This document shows, piece after piece, positions 48,451 through 61,725 of a stretch of DNA of 64,000 nucleotides. A program made the translations under genes and the position numbers. Source of the stretch: Oscarella lobularis (lineage: Eukaryota; Porifera; Homoscleromorpha; Homosclerophorida; Oscarellidae). The DNA is taken from assembly GCF_947507565.1 (NCBI RefSeq), contig NC_089191.1:2274240-2338239 (forward strand), read 5' to 3'. Numbering within the stretch: position 1 is the first letter of the stretch; every line of letters begins with the position of its first letter. The notes beneath the pieces are model-generated. The model was given only the letters and a program-made list of their open reading frames with translations. It had not been told where the DNA came from and ran no database searches.

Positions 48451-50240
48451 TTCTCGAATACCATACGACAGATATTGGAGGTCTCCTTAGTACCATACGA
48501 CAGATATTGGAGGTCTCTCTAATACCGTACGACAGATAGTGGAGGTCTCTCTAATACCATACGACAGATATTGGAGGTCTCCCTAGTACCATACGACAGA
48601 TATTGGAGGTCTCCTTAGTACCATGCGACAGATATTGGAGGTTTCCTTAGTACCATACGACAGATATTGGAGGTCTCTCTAATACCATACGACAGATATT
48701 GGAGGTCTCTCTAATACCATACGACAGATAATGGAGGTCTCCCTAGTACCATACGACAGATATTGGAGGTCTCCCTAGTACCATACGACAGATATTGGAG
48801 GTCACTCTAATACCATACGACAGATATTGGAGGTCTCTCTAATGCCATACGACACTTATTGGAGGTCTCCCTAGTACCATACGACAGATATTGGAGGTCT
48901 CCTTAGTACCATACGACAGATATTGGAGGTCTCCCTAGTACCATACGACAGATATTGGAGGTCTCCTTAGTACCATACGACAGATATTGGAGGTCTCCCT
49001 AGTACCATACGACAGATTTTGGAGTTCTCCGTAGTACCATACGACAGGTATTGGAGGTCTCCTTAGTACCATACGACAGATATTGGAGGTCTCTCTAGTA
49101 CCATACGACAGATATTGGAGGTCTCCTTAGTACCATACTTCAGATATTGGAGGTCTCCCTAGTACCATACGACAGATATTAGAAGTTTCTCTAATACCAT
49201 ACGACAGATATTGGAGGTCTCCTTAGTACCATGCGACAGATATTGGAGGTTTCCTTAGTACCATACGACAGATATTGGAGGTCTCCTTAGTACCATACGA
49301 CAGATATTGGAGGTCTCCCTAGTACCATACGACAGATATTAGAGGTTTCTCGAATACCATACGACAGATATTGGAGGTCTCCTTAGTACCATACGACAGA
49401 TATTGGAGGTCTCTCTAATACCGTACGACAGATAGTGGAGGTCTCTCTAATACCATACGACAGATATTGGAGGTCTCCCTAGTACCATACGACAGATATT
49501 GGAGGTCTCCTTAGTACCATGCGACAGATATTGGAGGTTTCCTTAGTACCATACGACAGATATTGGAGGTCTCTCTAATACCATACGACAGATATTGGAG
49601 GTCTCTCTAATACCATACGACAGATAATGGAGGTCTCCCTAGTACCATACGACAGATATTGGAGGTCTCCCTAGTACCATACGACAGATATTGGAGGTCA
49701 CTCTAATACCATACGACAGATATTGGAGGTCTCTCTAATGCCATACGACACTTATTGGAGGTCTCCCTAGTACCATACGACAGATATTGGAGGTCTCCTT
49801 AGTACCATACGACAGATATTGGAGGTCTCCCTAGTACCATACGACAGATATTGGAGGTCTCCTTAGTACCATACGACAGATATTGGAGGTCTCCCTAGTA
49901 CCATACGACAGATTTTGGAGTTCTCCGTAGTACCATACGACAGGTATTGGAGGTCTCCTTAGTACCATACGACAGATATTGGAGGTCTCTCTAGTACCAT
50001 ACGACAGATATTGGAGGTCTCCTTAGTACCATACTTCAGATATTGGAGGTCTCCCTAGTACCATACGACAGATATTAGAAGTTTCTCTAATACCATACGA
50101 CAGATATTGGAGGTCTCCTTAGTACCATGCGACAGATATTGGAGGTTTCCTTAGTACCATACGACAGATATTGGAGGTCTCCTTAGTACCATACGACAGA
50201 TATTGGAGGTCTCCCTAGTACCATACGACAGATATTAGAG
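48451..50240. repeat. 896-bp higher-order duplication
   Basis: The marker TTCTCGAATACC at 48451 recurs at 49347 (28 monomers) with the following variant series (GATAATGG, GACACTTATTGG, TTCTCCGTAGTACC, ACTTCAGATATT) in the same order. Related marker groups recur irregularly to about 53760. Confidence 0.75.
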
Positions 50241-53200
50241 GTTTCTCTAATACCGTACGACAGATATTGGAGGTCTCCTTAGTACCATACGACAGATATT
50301 GGAGGTCTCCCTAGTACCATACGACAGATATTAGAGGTTTCTCGAATACCATACGACAGATATTGGAGGTCTCCTTAGTACCATACGACAGATATTGGAG
50401 GTCTCTCTAATACATTACGACAGATAGTGGAGGTCTCTCTAATACCATACGACAGATATTGGAGGTCTCCCTAGTACCATACGACAGATATTGGAGGTCT
50501 CCCTAGTACCATACGACAGATATTGGAGGTCTCCTTAGTACCATACGACAGATATTGGAGGTCTCCCTAGTACCATACGACAGATATTAGAGGTTTCTCT
50601 AATACCGTACGACAGATATTGGAGGTCTCCTTAGTACCATACGACAGATATTGGAGGTCTCCCTAGTACCATACGACAGATATTAGAGGTTTCTCGAATA
50701 CCATACGACAGATATTGGAGGTCTCCTTAGTACCATACGACAGATATTGGAGGTCTCTCTAATACATTACGACAGATAGTGGAGGTCTCTCTAATACCAT
50801 ACGACAGATATTGGAGGTCTCCCTAGTACCATACGACAGATATTGGAGGTCTCCCTAGTACCATACGACAGATATTGGAGGTCTCCTTAGTACCATACGA
50901 CAAATATTGGAGGTCTCTCGAATACCATAGGACAGATATTGGAGGTCTCCCTAGTACCATGCTGAAGATATTTGAGGTCTCCTTAGTACCATTCGACAGA
51001 TATTTGAGGTCTCTCTAATACCATACGACAGATATTGGAGGTCTCTCTAATACCATACGACAGATATTGGAGGTCTTTCTAATACCATACGACAGATATT
51101 GGAGGTCTCCCTAGTACCATACGACAGATATTGGAGGTCTCTCTAATACCATACCACACTTATTGGAGGTCTCCCTAATACCATACGACAGGTATTGGAG
51201 GTCTCTCTCATACCATACGAAAGATATTGGTGGTCTCTCTAATACCATACGACAGATATTGGAGGTCTCCTTAGTACCATACTTCAGATATTGGAGGTCT
51301 CCCTAGTACCATACGACAGATATTAGAAGTTTCTCTAATACCATACGACAGATATTGGAGGTCTCCTTAGTACCATGCGACAGATATTGGAGGTTTCCTT
51401 AGTACCATACGAATGATATTGGAGGTCTCCTTAGTACCATACGACAGATATTGGAGGTCTCCCTAGTACCATACGACAGATATTAGAGGTTTCTCTAATA
51501 CCGTACGACAGATATTGGAGGTCTCCTTAGTACCATACGACAGATATTGGAGGTCTCCCTAGTACCATACGACAGATATTAGAGGTTTCTCGAATACCAT
51601 ACGACAGATATTGGAGGTCTCCTTAGTACCATACGACAGATATTGGAGGTCTCTCTAATACATTACGACGGATAGTGGAGGTCTCTCTAATACCATACGA
51701 CAGATATTGGAGGTCTCCCTAGTACCATACGACAGATATTGGAGGTCTCCCTAGTACCATACGACAGATATTGGAGGTCTCCTTAGTACCATACGACAGA
51801 TATTGGAGGTCTCCCTAGTACCATACGACAGATATTAGAGGTTTCTCTAATACCGTACGACAGATATTGGAGGTCTCCTTAGTACCATACGACAGATATT
51901 GGAGGTCTCCCTAGTACCATGCTGAAGATATTTGAGGTCTCCTTAGTACCATACGACAGATATTGGAGGTCTCCCTAGTACCATACGACAGATATTAGAG
52001 GTTTCTCTAATACCGTACGACAGATATTGGAGGTCTCCTTAGTACCATACGACAGATATTCGAGGTCTCCCTAGTACCATACGACAGATATTAGAGGTTT
52101 CTCGAATACCATACGACAGATATTGGAGGTCTCCTTAGTACCATACGACAGATATTGGAGGTCTCTCTAATACATTACGACAGATAGTGGAGGTCTCTCT
52201 AATACCATACGACAGATATTGGAGGTCTCCCTAGTACCATACGACAGATGTTGGAGGTCTCCCTAGTACCATACGACAGATATTGGAGGTCTCCTTAGTA
52301 CCATACGACAGATATTGGAGGTCTCCCTAGTACCATACGACAGATATTAGAGGTTTCTCTAATACCGTACGACAGATATTGGAGGTCTCCTTAGTACCAT
52401 ACGACAGATATTGGAGGTCTCCCTAGTACCATACGACAGATATTAGAGGTTTCTCGAATACCATACGACAGATATTGGAGGTCTCCTTAGTACCATACGA
52501 CAGATATTGGAGGTCTCTCTAATACATTACGACAGATAGTGGAGGTCTCTCTAATACCATACGACAGATATTGGAGGTCTCCCTAGTACCATACGACAGA
52601 TATTGGAGGTCTCCCTAGTACCATACGACAGATATTGGAGGTCTCCTTAGTACCATACGACAAATATTGGAGGTCTCTCGAATACCATAGGACAGATATT
52701 GGAGGTCTCCCTAGTACCATGCTGAAGATATTTGAGGTCTCCTTAGTACCATTCGACAGATATTTGAGGTCTCTCTAATACCATACGACAGATATTGGAG
52801 GTCTCTCTAATACCATACGACAGATATTGGAGGTCTTTCTAATACCATACGACAGATATTGGAGGTCTCCCTAGTACCATACGACAGATATTGGAGGTCT
52901 CTCTAATACCATACCACACTTATTGGAGGTCTCCCTAATACCATACGACAGGTATTGGAGGTCTCTCTCATACCATACGAAAGATATTGGTGGTCTCTCT
53001 AATACCATACGACAGATATTGGAGGTCTCCTTAGTACCATACTTCAGATATTGGAGGTCTCCCTAGTACCATACGACCGATATTAGAAGTTTCTCTAATA
53101 CCATACGACAGATATTGGAGGTCTCCTTAGTACCATGCGACAGATATTAGAGGTTTCCTTAGTACCATACGACGGATATTGGAGGTCTCTCTAATACCAT

Positions 53201-56200
53201 ACGACAGATATTGGAGGTCTCCCTAGTACCATACGACAGATATTGGAGGTCTCCCTAGTACCATACGACAGATATTGGAGGTCACTCTAATACCATACGA
53301 CAGATATTGGAGGTCTCTCTAATGCCATACGACACTTATTGGAGGTCTCCCTAGTACCATACGACAGATATTGGAGGTCTCCTTAGTACCATACGACAGA
53401 TATTGGAGGTCTCCCTAGTACCATACGACAGATATTGGAGGTCTCCTTAGTACCATACGACAGATATTGGAGGTCTCCCTAGTACCATACGACAGATATT
53501 AGAGGTTTCTCTAATACCATACGACAGATATTGGAGGTCTCCTTAGTACCATACGACAGATATTGGAGGTCTCCCTAGTACCACACGACAGATATTGGAG
53601 GTCTCTTAGTACCATACGACAGATATTGGAGGTCTCCCTAGTACCATACGACAGATATTAGAGGTTTCTCTAATACCGTACGACAGATATTGGAGGTCTC
53701 CTTAGTACCATACGACAGATATTGGAGGTCTCCCTAGTACCATACGACAGATATTAGAGGTTTCTCGAATACCATACGACAGATATTGGAGGTCTCCTTA
53801 GTACCATACGACAGATATTGGAGGTCTCTCTAATACCGTACGAAAGATAGTGGAGGTCTCTCTAATACCATGCGACAGATATTGGAGGTCTCCCTAGTAC
53901 CATACGACAGATATTGGAGGTCTCCTTAGTACCATGCGACAGATATTGGAGGTTTCCTTAGTACCATACGACAGATATTGGAGGTCTCTCTAATACCATA
54001 CGACAGATATTGGAGGTCTCTCTAATACCATACGACAGATATTGGAGGTCTCCCTAGTACCATACGACAGATATTGGAGGTCTCCCTAGTACCATACGAC
54101 AGATATTGGAGGTCACTCTAATACCATACGACAGATATTGGAGGTCTCTCTAATGCCATACGACACTTATTGGAGGTCTCCCTAGTACCATACGACAGAT
54201 ATTGGATGTCTCCTTAGTACCATACGACAGATATTGGAGGTCTCCCTAGTACCATACGACAGATATTGGAGGTCTCCTTAGTACCATACGACAGATATTG
54301 GAGGTCTCCCTAGTACCATACGACAGATTTTGGAGTTCTCCGTAGTACCATACGACAGGTATTGGAGGTCTCCTTAGTACCATACGACAGATATTGGAGG
54401 TCTCTCTAGTACCATACGACAGATATTGGAGGTCTCCTTAGTACCATACTTAAGATATTGGAGGTCTCCCTAGTACCATACGACAGATATTAGAAGTTTC
54501 TCTAATAACATACGACAGATATTGGAGGTCTCCTTAGTACCATGCGACAGATATTGGAGGTTTCCTTAGCACCATACGACAGATATTGGAGGTCTCTCTA
54601 ATACCATACGACAGATATTGGAGGTCTCTCTAATACCATACGACAGATATTGGAGGTCTCCCTAGTACCATACGACAGATATTGGAGGTCTCCCTAGTAC
54701 CATACGGCAGATATTGGAGGTCACTCTAATACCATACGACAGATATTGGAGGTCTCCCTAGTACCATACGACAGATATTGGAGGTCTCCTTAGTACCATA
54801 CGATAGATAATGGAGGTCTCTCTAATGCCATACGACACTTATTGGAGGTCTCCCTAGTACCATACGACAGATATTGGAGGTATCCTTAGTACCATACGAC
54901 AGATATTGGAGGTCTCCCTAGTACCATACGACAGATATTGGAGGTCTCCCTAGTACCATACGACAGATATTGGAGGTCTCTCTAATACCATACGACAGAT
55001 ATTGGAGGTCTCTCTAATACCATACTACAGATATTGGAGGTCTCCCTAGTACCATACGACAGATATTGGAGGTCTCTCTAATTCCATACGACAGATATTG
55101 GAGGTCACTCTAATACCGTACCACAGATATTGGTGGTCTCTCTAATACCATACGACAGATATTGGAGGTCTCTCTAATACCATACGACAGATATTGGTGG
55201 TCTCCTTAGTACCATACGACAGATATTGGAGGTCTCTCTATTACCATACCACAGATATTGGAGGTCTCCTTAGTACCATGCGACAGATATTGGAGGTCTC
55301 TCTAATACCATACGACAGATATTGGAGGTCTCTCTAATACCATACTACAGATATTGGAGGTCTCCCTAGTACCATACGACAGATATTGGAGGTCTCTCTA
55401 ATTCCATACGACAGATATTGGAGGTCTCTCTATTACCATACGGTGGATATTTGAGGTCTTAGTACCATACGAAAGATATTGGAGGCCTCACTAATACCAT
55501 ACGACAGATATTGGAGGTCTCCTTAGTACCATACAGTAGATATTTGTGGTCTCCTTAGTACAATACGACAGATATTGGAGGTCTCTTTAGTACCATACGA
55601 CAGATATTGGAGGTCTCCTTAGTACCATACGACAGATATTGGAGGTCTTCCTAGTACCATACGACAGATATTAGAGGTTTCTCTAATACCATACGACAGA
55701 TATTGGAGGTCTTCCTAGTACCGTACGGTAGATACTTGAGGTCTCCTCAGTAACATACGACAGATATTGGAGGTCTTTCTAAAACCATACGAGAGATATT
55801 GGAGGTCTCTCTAAAACCATACGACAGATATTGGAGGTCTCTCTAATACCATACGAAAGATATTTGATGTCTCCTTAGTACCATACGACAGATTTTGGAG
55901 TTCTCCCTAGTACCATACGACAGGTATTGGAGGTCTCCCTAGTACCATACGACGGATATCGGAGGTCTCTCTAATACCATACGACAGATACTGGAGGTCT
56001 CTCTAATACCATACGACAGTTATTGGAGGTCTCTCTAATACCATACGACAGATATTGGGGGTCTCCCTAGTACCATACGACAGATATTGGAGGTCTCCCA
56101 AGTACCATACGACAGATATTGGAGTTCTCCCTAGTACCATACGACAGATATTGGAGGTCTCCCTAGTACCATACGACAGATATTGGAGGTCTCCTTAGTA

Positions 56201-59200
56201 CCATACGACAAATATTGGAGGTCTCTCTAATACCATACGACAGATATTTGAGGTCTCACTAGTACCATACGAAAGATATTGGAGGTCTCTCTAATACCAT
56301 ACGACAGATATTGCAGGTCTCCCTAGTACCATACGACAGATATTGGAGGTCTCCCAAGTACCATACGACAGATATTGGAGTTCTCCCTAGTACCATACGA
56401 CAGATATTGGAGGTCTCCCTAGTACAATACGACAGATATTGGAGGTCTCCTTAGTACCATACGACAAATATTGGAGGTCTCTCTAATACCAGAGGACAGA
56501 TATTGGAGGTCTCCCTAGTACCGTACGGTTGATACTTGAGGTCCCCTTAGTACCATACGACAGATATTGGAGGTCTTTCTAATACCATACGACAGATATT
56601 GGAGGTCTCCCTAGTACCATACGACAGATATTTTAGATCTCTCTAATACCATACGACAGTTATTGGAAGTCTCCCTATTACCATACGGAGGATATTTGAG
56701 GTCTTAGTACCATACGAAAGATATTGGAGGTCTCACTAATACCATACGACAGATATTGGAGGTCTCCTTAGTACCATACAGTAGATATTTGTGGTCTCCT
56801 TAGTACAATACGACAGATATTGGAGGTCTCTTTAGTACCATACGACAGATATTGGAGGTCTCCTTAGTACCATACGACAGATATTGGAGGTCTCCCTAGT
56901 ACCATACGACAGATATTAGAGGTTTCTCTAATACCATACGACAGATATTGGAGGTCTTCCTAGTACCGTACGGTAGATACTTGATGTCACCTCAGTAACA
57001 TACGACAGATATTGGAGGTCTTTCTAAAACCATACGACAGATATTGGAGGTCTCTCTAATACCATACGACAGATATTGGAGGTCTCTCTAATACCATACG
57101 ACAGATATTTGATGTCTCCTTAGTACCATACGACAGATGTTGGAGTTCTCCCTAGTACCATACGACAGGTATTGGAGGTCTCCCTAGTACCATACGACGG
57201 ATATCGGAGGTCTCTCTAATACCATACGACAGATACTGGAGGTCTCTTTAATACCATACGACAGTTATTGGAGGTCTCTCTAATACCATACGACAGTTAT
57301 TGGAGGTCTCTCTAATACCATACGACAGATATTGGAGGTTTTTCTAATACCATACGACAGATATTGGAGGTCTTTCTAATACCATACGACAGATATTGGA
57401 GGTCTGTCTAATACATTACGACAGATGTTGAAGGTCTCTCTAATACCATACGACAGATATTGGAGGTCTCTCTAATACCATACCACAGATATTGGTGGTC
57501 TCTCTAATACCATACGACAGATATTGGAGGTCTCTCTAATACCATACGACAGATATTGGTGGTCTCCTCGGTACCATACGACAGATATTGGAGGTCTCTC
57601 TATTACCATTACACAGATATTGGAGGTCTCCTTAGTACCATGCGACAGATATTGGAGGTCTCTCTAATACCATACGACAGATATTGGAGGTCTCTCTAAT
57701 ACCATACTACAGATATTGGAGGTCTCCCTAGTACCATACGACAGATATTGGAGGTCTCTCTAATTCCATACGACAGATATTGGAGGTCTCTCTATTACCA
57801 TACGACAGATATTGGATTTCTCTCCAATACCATACGACAGATATTGGAGTTCTCTCTTATACCATACGACAGATATTGGAGGTCTCCTTAGTACCATACG
57901 ACAGATATTGGAGGTCTCTCTAATACCATACCACAGATATTGGAGGTCTCCTTAGTAGCATGCGACAGATATTGGAGGTCTCTCTAATACCATACGACAG
58001 ATATTGGAGGTCTCCTTAGTACCATACGACAAATATTGGAGGTCTAACTAATACCAGAGGACAGATATTGGAGGTCTCCCTATTACCATACGGTGGATAT
58101 TTGAGGTCTTAGTACCATACGAAAGATATTGGAGGTCTCACTAATACCATACGACAGATATTGGAGGTCTCCTTAGTACCATACAGTAGATATTTGTGGT
58201 CTCCTTAGTACAATACGACAGATATTGGAGGTCTCTTTAGTACCATACGACAGATATTGGAGGTCTCCTTAGTACCATACGACAGATATTGGAGGTCTTC
58301 CTAGTACCATACGACAGATATTAGAGGTTTCTCTAATACCATACGACAGATATTGGAGGTCTTCCTAGTACCGTACGGTTGATACTTGAGGTCTCCTTAG
58401 TAACATACGACAGATATTGGAGGTCTCCCTAGTACCATACGACAGATATTGGAGGTCACTCTAATACCATACGACAGATATTGGAGGTCTCTCTAATGCC
58501 ATACGACACTTATTGGACGTCTCCCTAGTACCATACGACAGATATTGGAGGTCTCCTTAGTACCATACGAGAGATATTGGAGGTCTCTCTAATGCCATAC
58601 GACACTTATTGGAGGTCTCCCTAGTACCATACGACAGATATTGGAGGTCTCCTTAGTACCATATGACAGATATTGGAGGTCTCCCTAGTACCATACGACA
58701 GATATTGGAGGTCTCCTTAGTACCATACGACAGATATTGGAGGTCTCCCTAGTACCATACGACAGATATTGGAGGTCTCCTTAGTACCATACGACAGATA
58801 TTGGAGGTCTCCCTAGTACCATACGACAGATTTTGGAGTTCTCCCTAGTACCATACGACAGGTATTGGAGGTCTCCTTAGTACCATACGACAGATATTGG
58901 AGGTCTCTCTAGTACCATACGAGAGATATTGGAGGTCTCCTTAGTACCATACTTCAGATATTGGAGGTCTCCCTAGTACCATACGACAGATATTAGAAGT
59001 TTCTCTAATACCATACGACAGATTTTGGAGTTCTCCCTAGTACCATACGACAGGTATTGGAGGTCTCCCTAGTACCATACGACGGATATCGGAGGTCTCT
59101 CTAATACCATACGACAGATACTGGAGGTCTCTCTAATACCATACGACAGTTATTGGAGGTCTCTCTAATACCATACGACAGTTATTGGAGGACTCTCTAA

Positions 59201-61385
59201 TACCATACGACAAATATTGGAGGTTTTTCTAATACCATACGACAGATATTGGAGGTCTTTCTAATACCATACGACAGATATTGGAGGTCTGTCTAATACA
59301 TTACGACAGATGTTGAAGGTCTCTCTAATACATTACGACAGATGTTGAAGGTCTCTCTAATACCATACGACAGATATTGGAGGTCTCTCTAATACCATAC
59401 CACAGATATTGGTGGTCTCTCTAATACCATACGACAGATATTGGAGGTCTCTCTAATACCATACGACAGATATTGGTGGTCTCCTTAGTACCATACGACA
59501 GATATTGGAGGTCTCTCTATTACCATACCACAGATATTGGAGGTCTCCTTAGTACCATGCGACAGATATTGGAGGTCTCTCTAATACCATGCGACAGATA
59601 TTGGAGGTCTCTCTAATACCATACTACAGATATTGGAGGTCTCCCTAGTACCATACGACAGATATTGGAGGTCTATCTAATACCATACGACAGATATTGG
59701 AGGTCTCCCTAGTACCATACGACAGATATTGGAGTTCTCTCTAATACCATACGACAGATATTGGAGGTATCTCTAATACCATACGACAGATATTGGAGGT
59801 CTCTCTAATACCATACGACAGATATAGGAGGTCTCTCTAATACCATACGACAGATATTGGGGGTCTCCTTAGTACAATACGGCAGATATTTGAGGTCTTT
59901 CTAATACCATACGACAGATATTGGAAGTCTCTCTAATACCGTACGACAGATATTGGGGGTATTCTTAGTACTATACAACAGATATTGGAGGTCTCTCTAA
60001 TATCATACGACAGATATTGGAGTTCTCTCTAATACCATACGACAGATATTGGAGGTCTCTATAATACCACACGACAGATATTGGAAGTCTCTCTAATACC
60101 GTACGACAGATATTGGGGGTCTCCTTAGTACCATACAAGAGATATTGGAGGTCTTTCTAATACCATACGGTAGATATTTGAGGTCTCCTTAGTAGCATAC
60201 GACAGATATTGGAGGTCTCTCTAATACACAGATATTGGAGGTCTCTCTAATACCATACGACTGATATTGGATGTCTTTCTAATACCATACGACAGATATT
60301 GGAGGTCTCTCTAATATCATACGACAGATATTGGAGGTCTCCTTAGTACCATACGACAGATATTGGTGGTCTCCCTACTACAATACGACAAATATTGGAG
60401 GTCTCCCTAGTACCATACGACAGATATTGGAGGTCTCTCTAATACCATACGACAGATATTGGAGGTCTCTCTAATACCATACTACAGATATTGGAGGTCT
60501 CCTTACTACCATACGACAGATATTTGAGGTCTCCTTACTACCATTCGACAGATATTGGAGGTCTCTCTATTACCATACCGCATATATTGGAGGTCTCTCT
60601 ATTACCATACGGTAGATATTTGAGGTCTCCTTAGTACCATGCGAACAGATATTGGAGGTCTCCCTAATACCATACGAGAGATATTGGATGTCTCTCTAAT
60701 ACCATACGACAGATATTGGAGGTCTCCTTAGTACCTTAAGGTAGATACTTGAGGTCTCCTTAGAACAATACGGCAGATATTGGAGGTCTCTCTATTACCG
60801 TACGTCAGATATTGGAGATCTCTCTAATACCATACGACAGATATTGGATTTCTCTCTAATACCATACGACAGATATTTGAGGTCTCTCTAATACCATACG
60901 ACAGATATTGGAGGTCTCCTTAGTACCATACGACAGATATTGGAGGTCTCTCTAATTCCTTATGGCAGATATTGGAGATCTCTCTAATACCATACCACAG
61001 ATATTGGAGGTCTCCTTAGTACCATGCGACAGATATTGGAGGTCTCTCTAATACCATAAGACAGATATTGGAGGTCTCTCTAATACCATACGACAGATAT
61101 TGGAGGTCTCCCTAGTACCATACGACAGATATTGGAGGTCTCTCTAATACCATACGACAGATTTTGGAGGTCTCTCTTATACCATACGACAGATATTGGA
61201 AGTCTCTCTAATACCATACGACAGATATTGGAGGTCTCCTTAGTACCATACGACTGATATTGGAGGTCTCTCTAATACCATACGACAGATAGTGCAGGTC
61301 TCTCTAATACCATACGACACATATTGGAGGTCTCCCTAGTACCGTACGGTTGATACTTGAGGTCTCCTTAGTACCATACGACATA

Positions 61386-61725
61386 CCGTAAAGTCGGGAT
61401 ATTAAGTACCGGTACGTATATTTGAGAAATGTGTTGATTTCGAACACCAGGGGATGTGGGTACCTCTATTTGTGCGGTACCTCTGGACGAATCACTGAAA
61501 CGCAGTGAAACGTCTCATTCTTTTTTTTACATTATTGGATTTCTTTGGTACCAAACTTAGTCTCGAACGTACAAATAGAAGCAAATGAATAGGTACTAAT
61601 AAAAGTAGGGTACTTCTATTCGAATGGGTACTTTTATTCGGAAGAGTGGTAGTAGACGTAAAAATGGGTACCTAATTTAAAAGGGTACCTGTAATTGATG
61701 GGTACTTAATATCCCGACTTTACGG
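61386..61725. mobile_element. MITE with 25-bp terminal inverted repeats, TA target
   Basis: A 340-bp element begins CCGTAAAGTCGGGATATTAA and ends with the reverse complement; 25 bp match perfectly. It is flanked by TA (61384-61385 and 61726-61727) within a satellite monomer. The interior repeats GGGTAC/GGTACC words (at least eight GGTAC) and an ATTCG-containing pair, but has no coding frame. It is a different family from the element at 23054, although both start CCGTA. Confidence 0.88.

Larger units (their letters stand above)
23258..61385. repeat. 32-bp satellite, block 2 (about 38 kb)
   Basis: Nearly 1,200 consecutive 32-bp monomers with no other insert that I can see. Variant monomers include GATATTAGAGGTTTCTC, CAGATTTTGGAGTTCTCC, CGACACTTATTGG, GCGGAAGATATTTGAGG and a GTACCGTACGGTAGATAC form. 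These recur in fixed orders, marking many nested duplications. Monomers are most diverged toward the right end (about 59700-61380), as expected of an array edge or an older part. Confidence 0.97.
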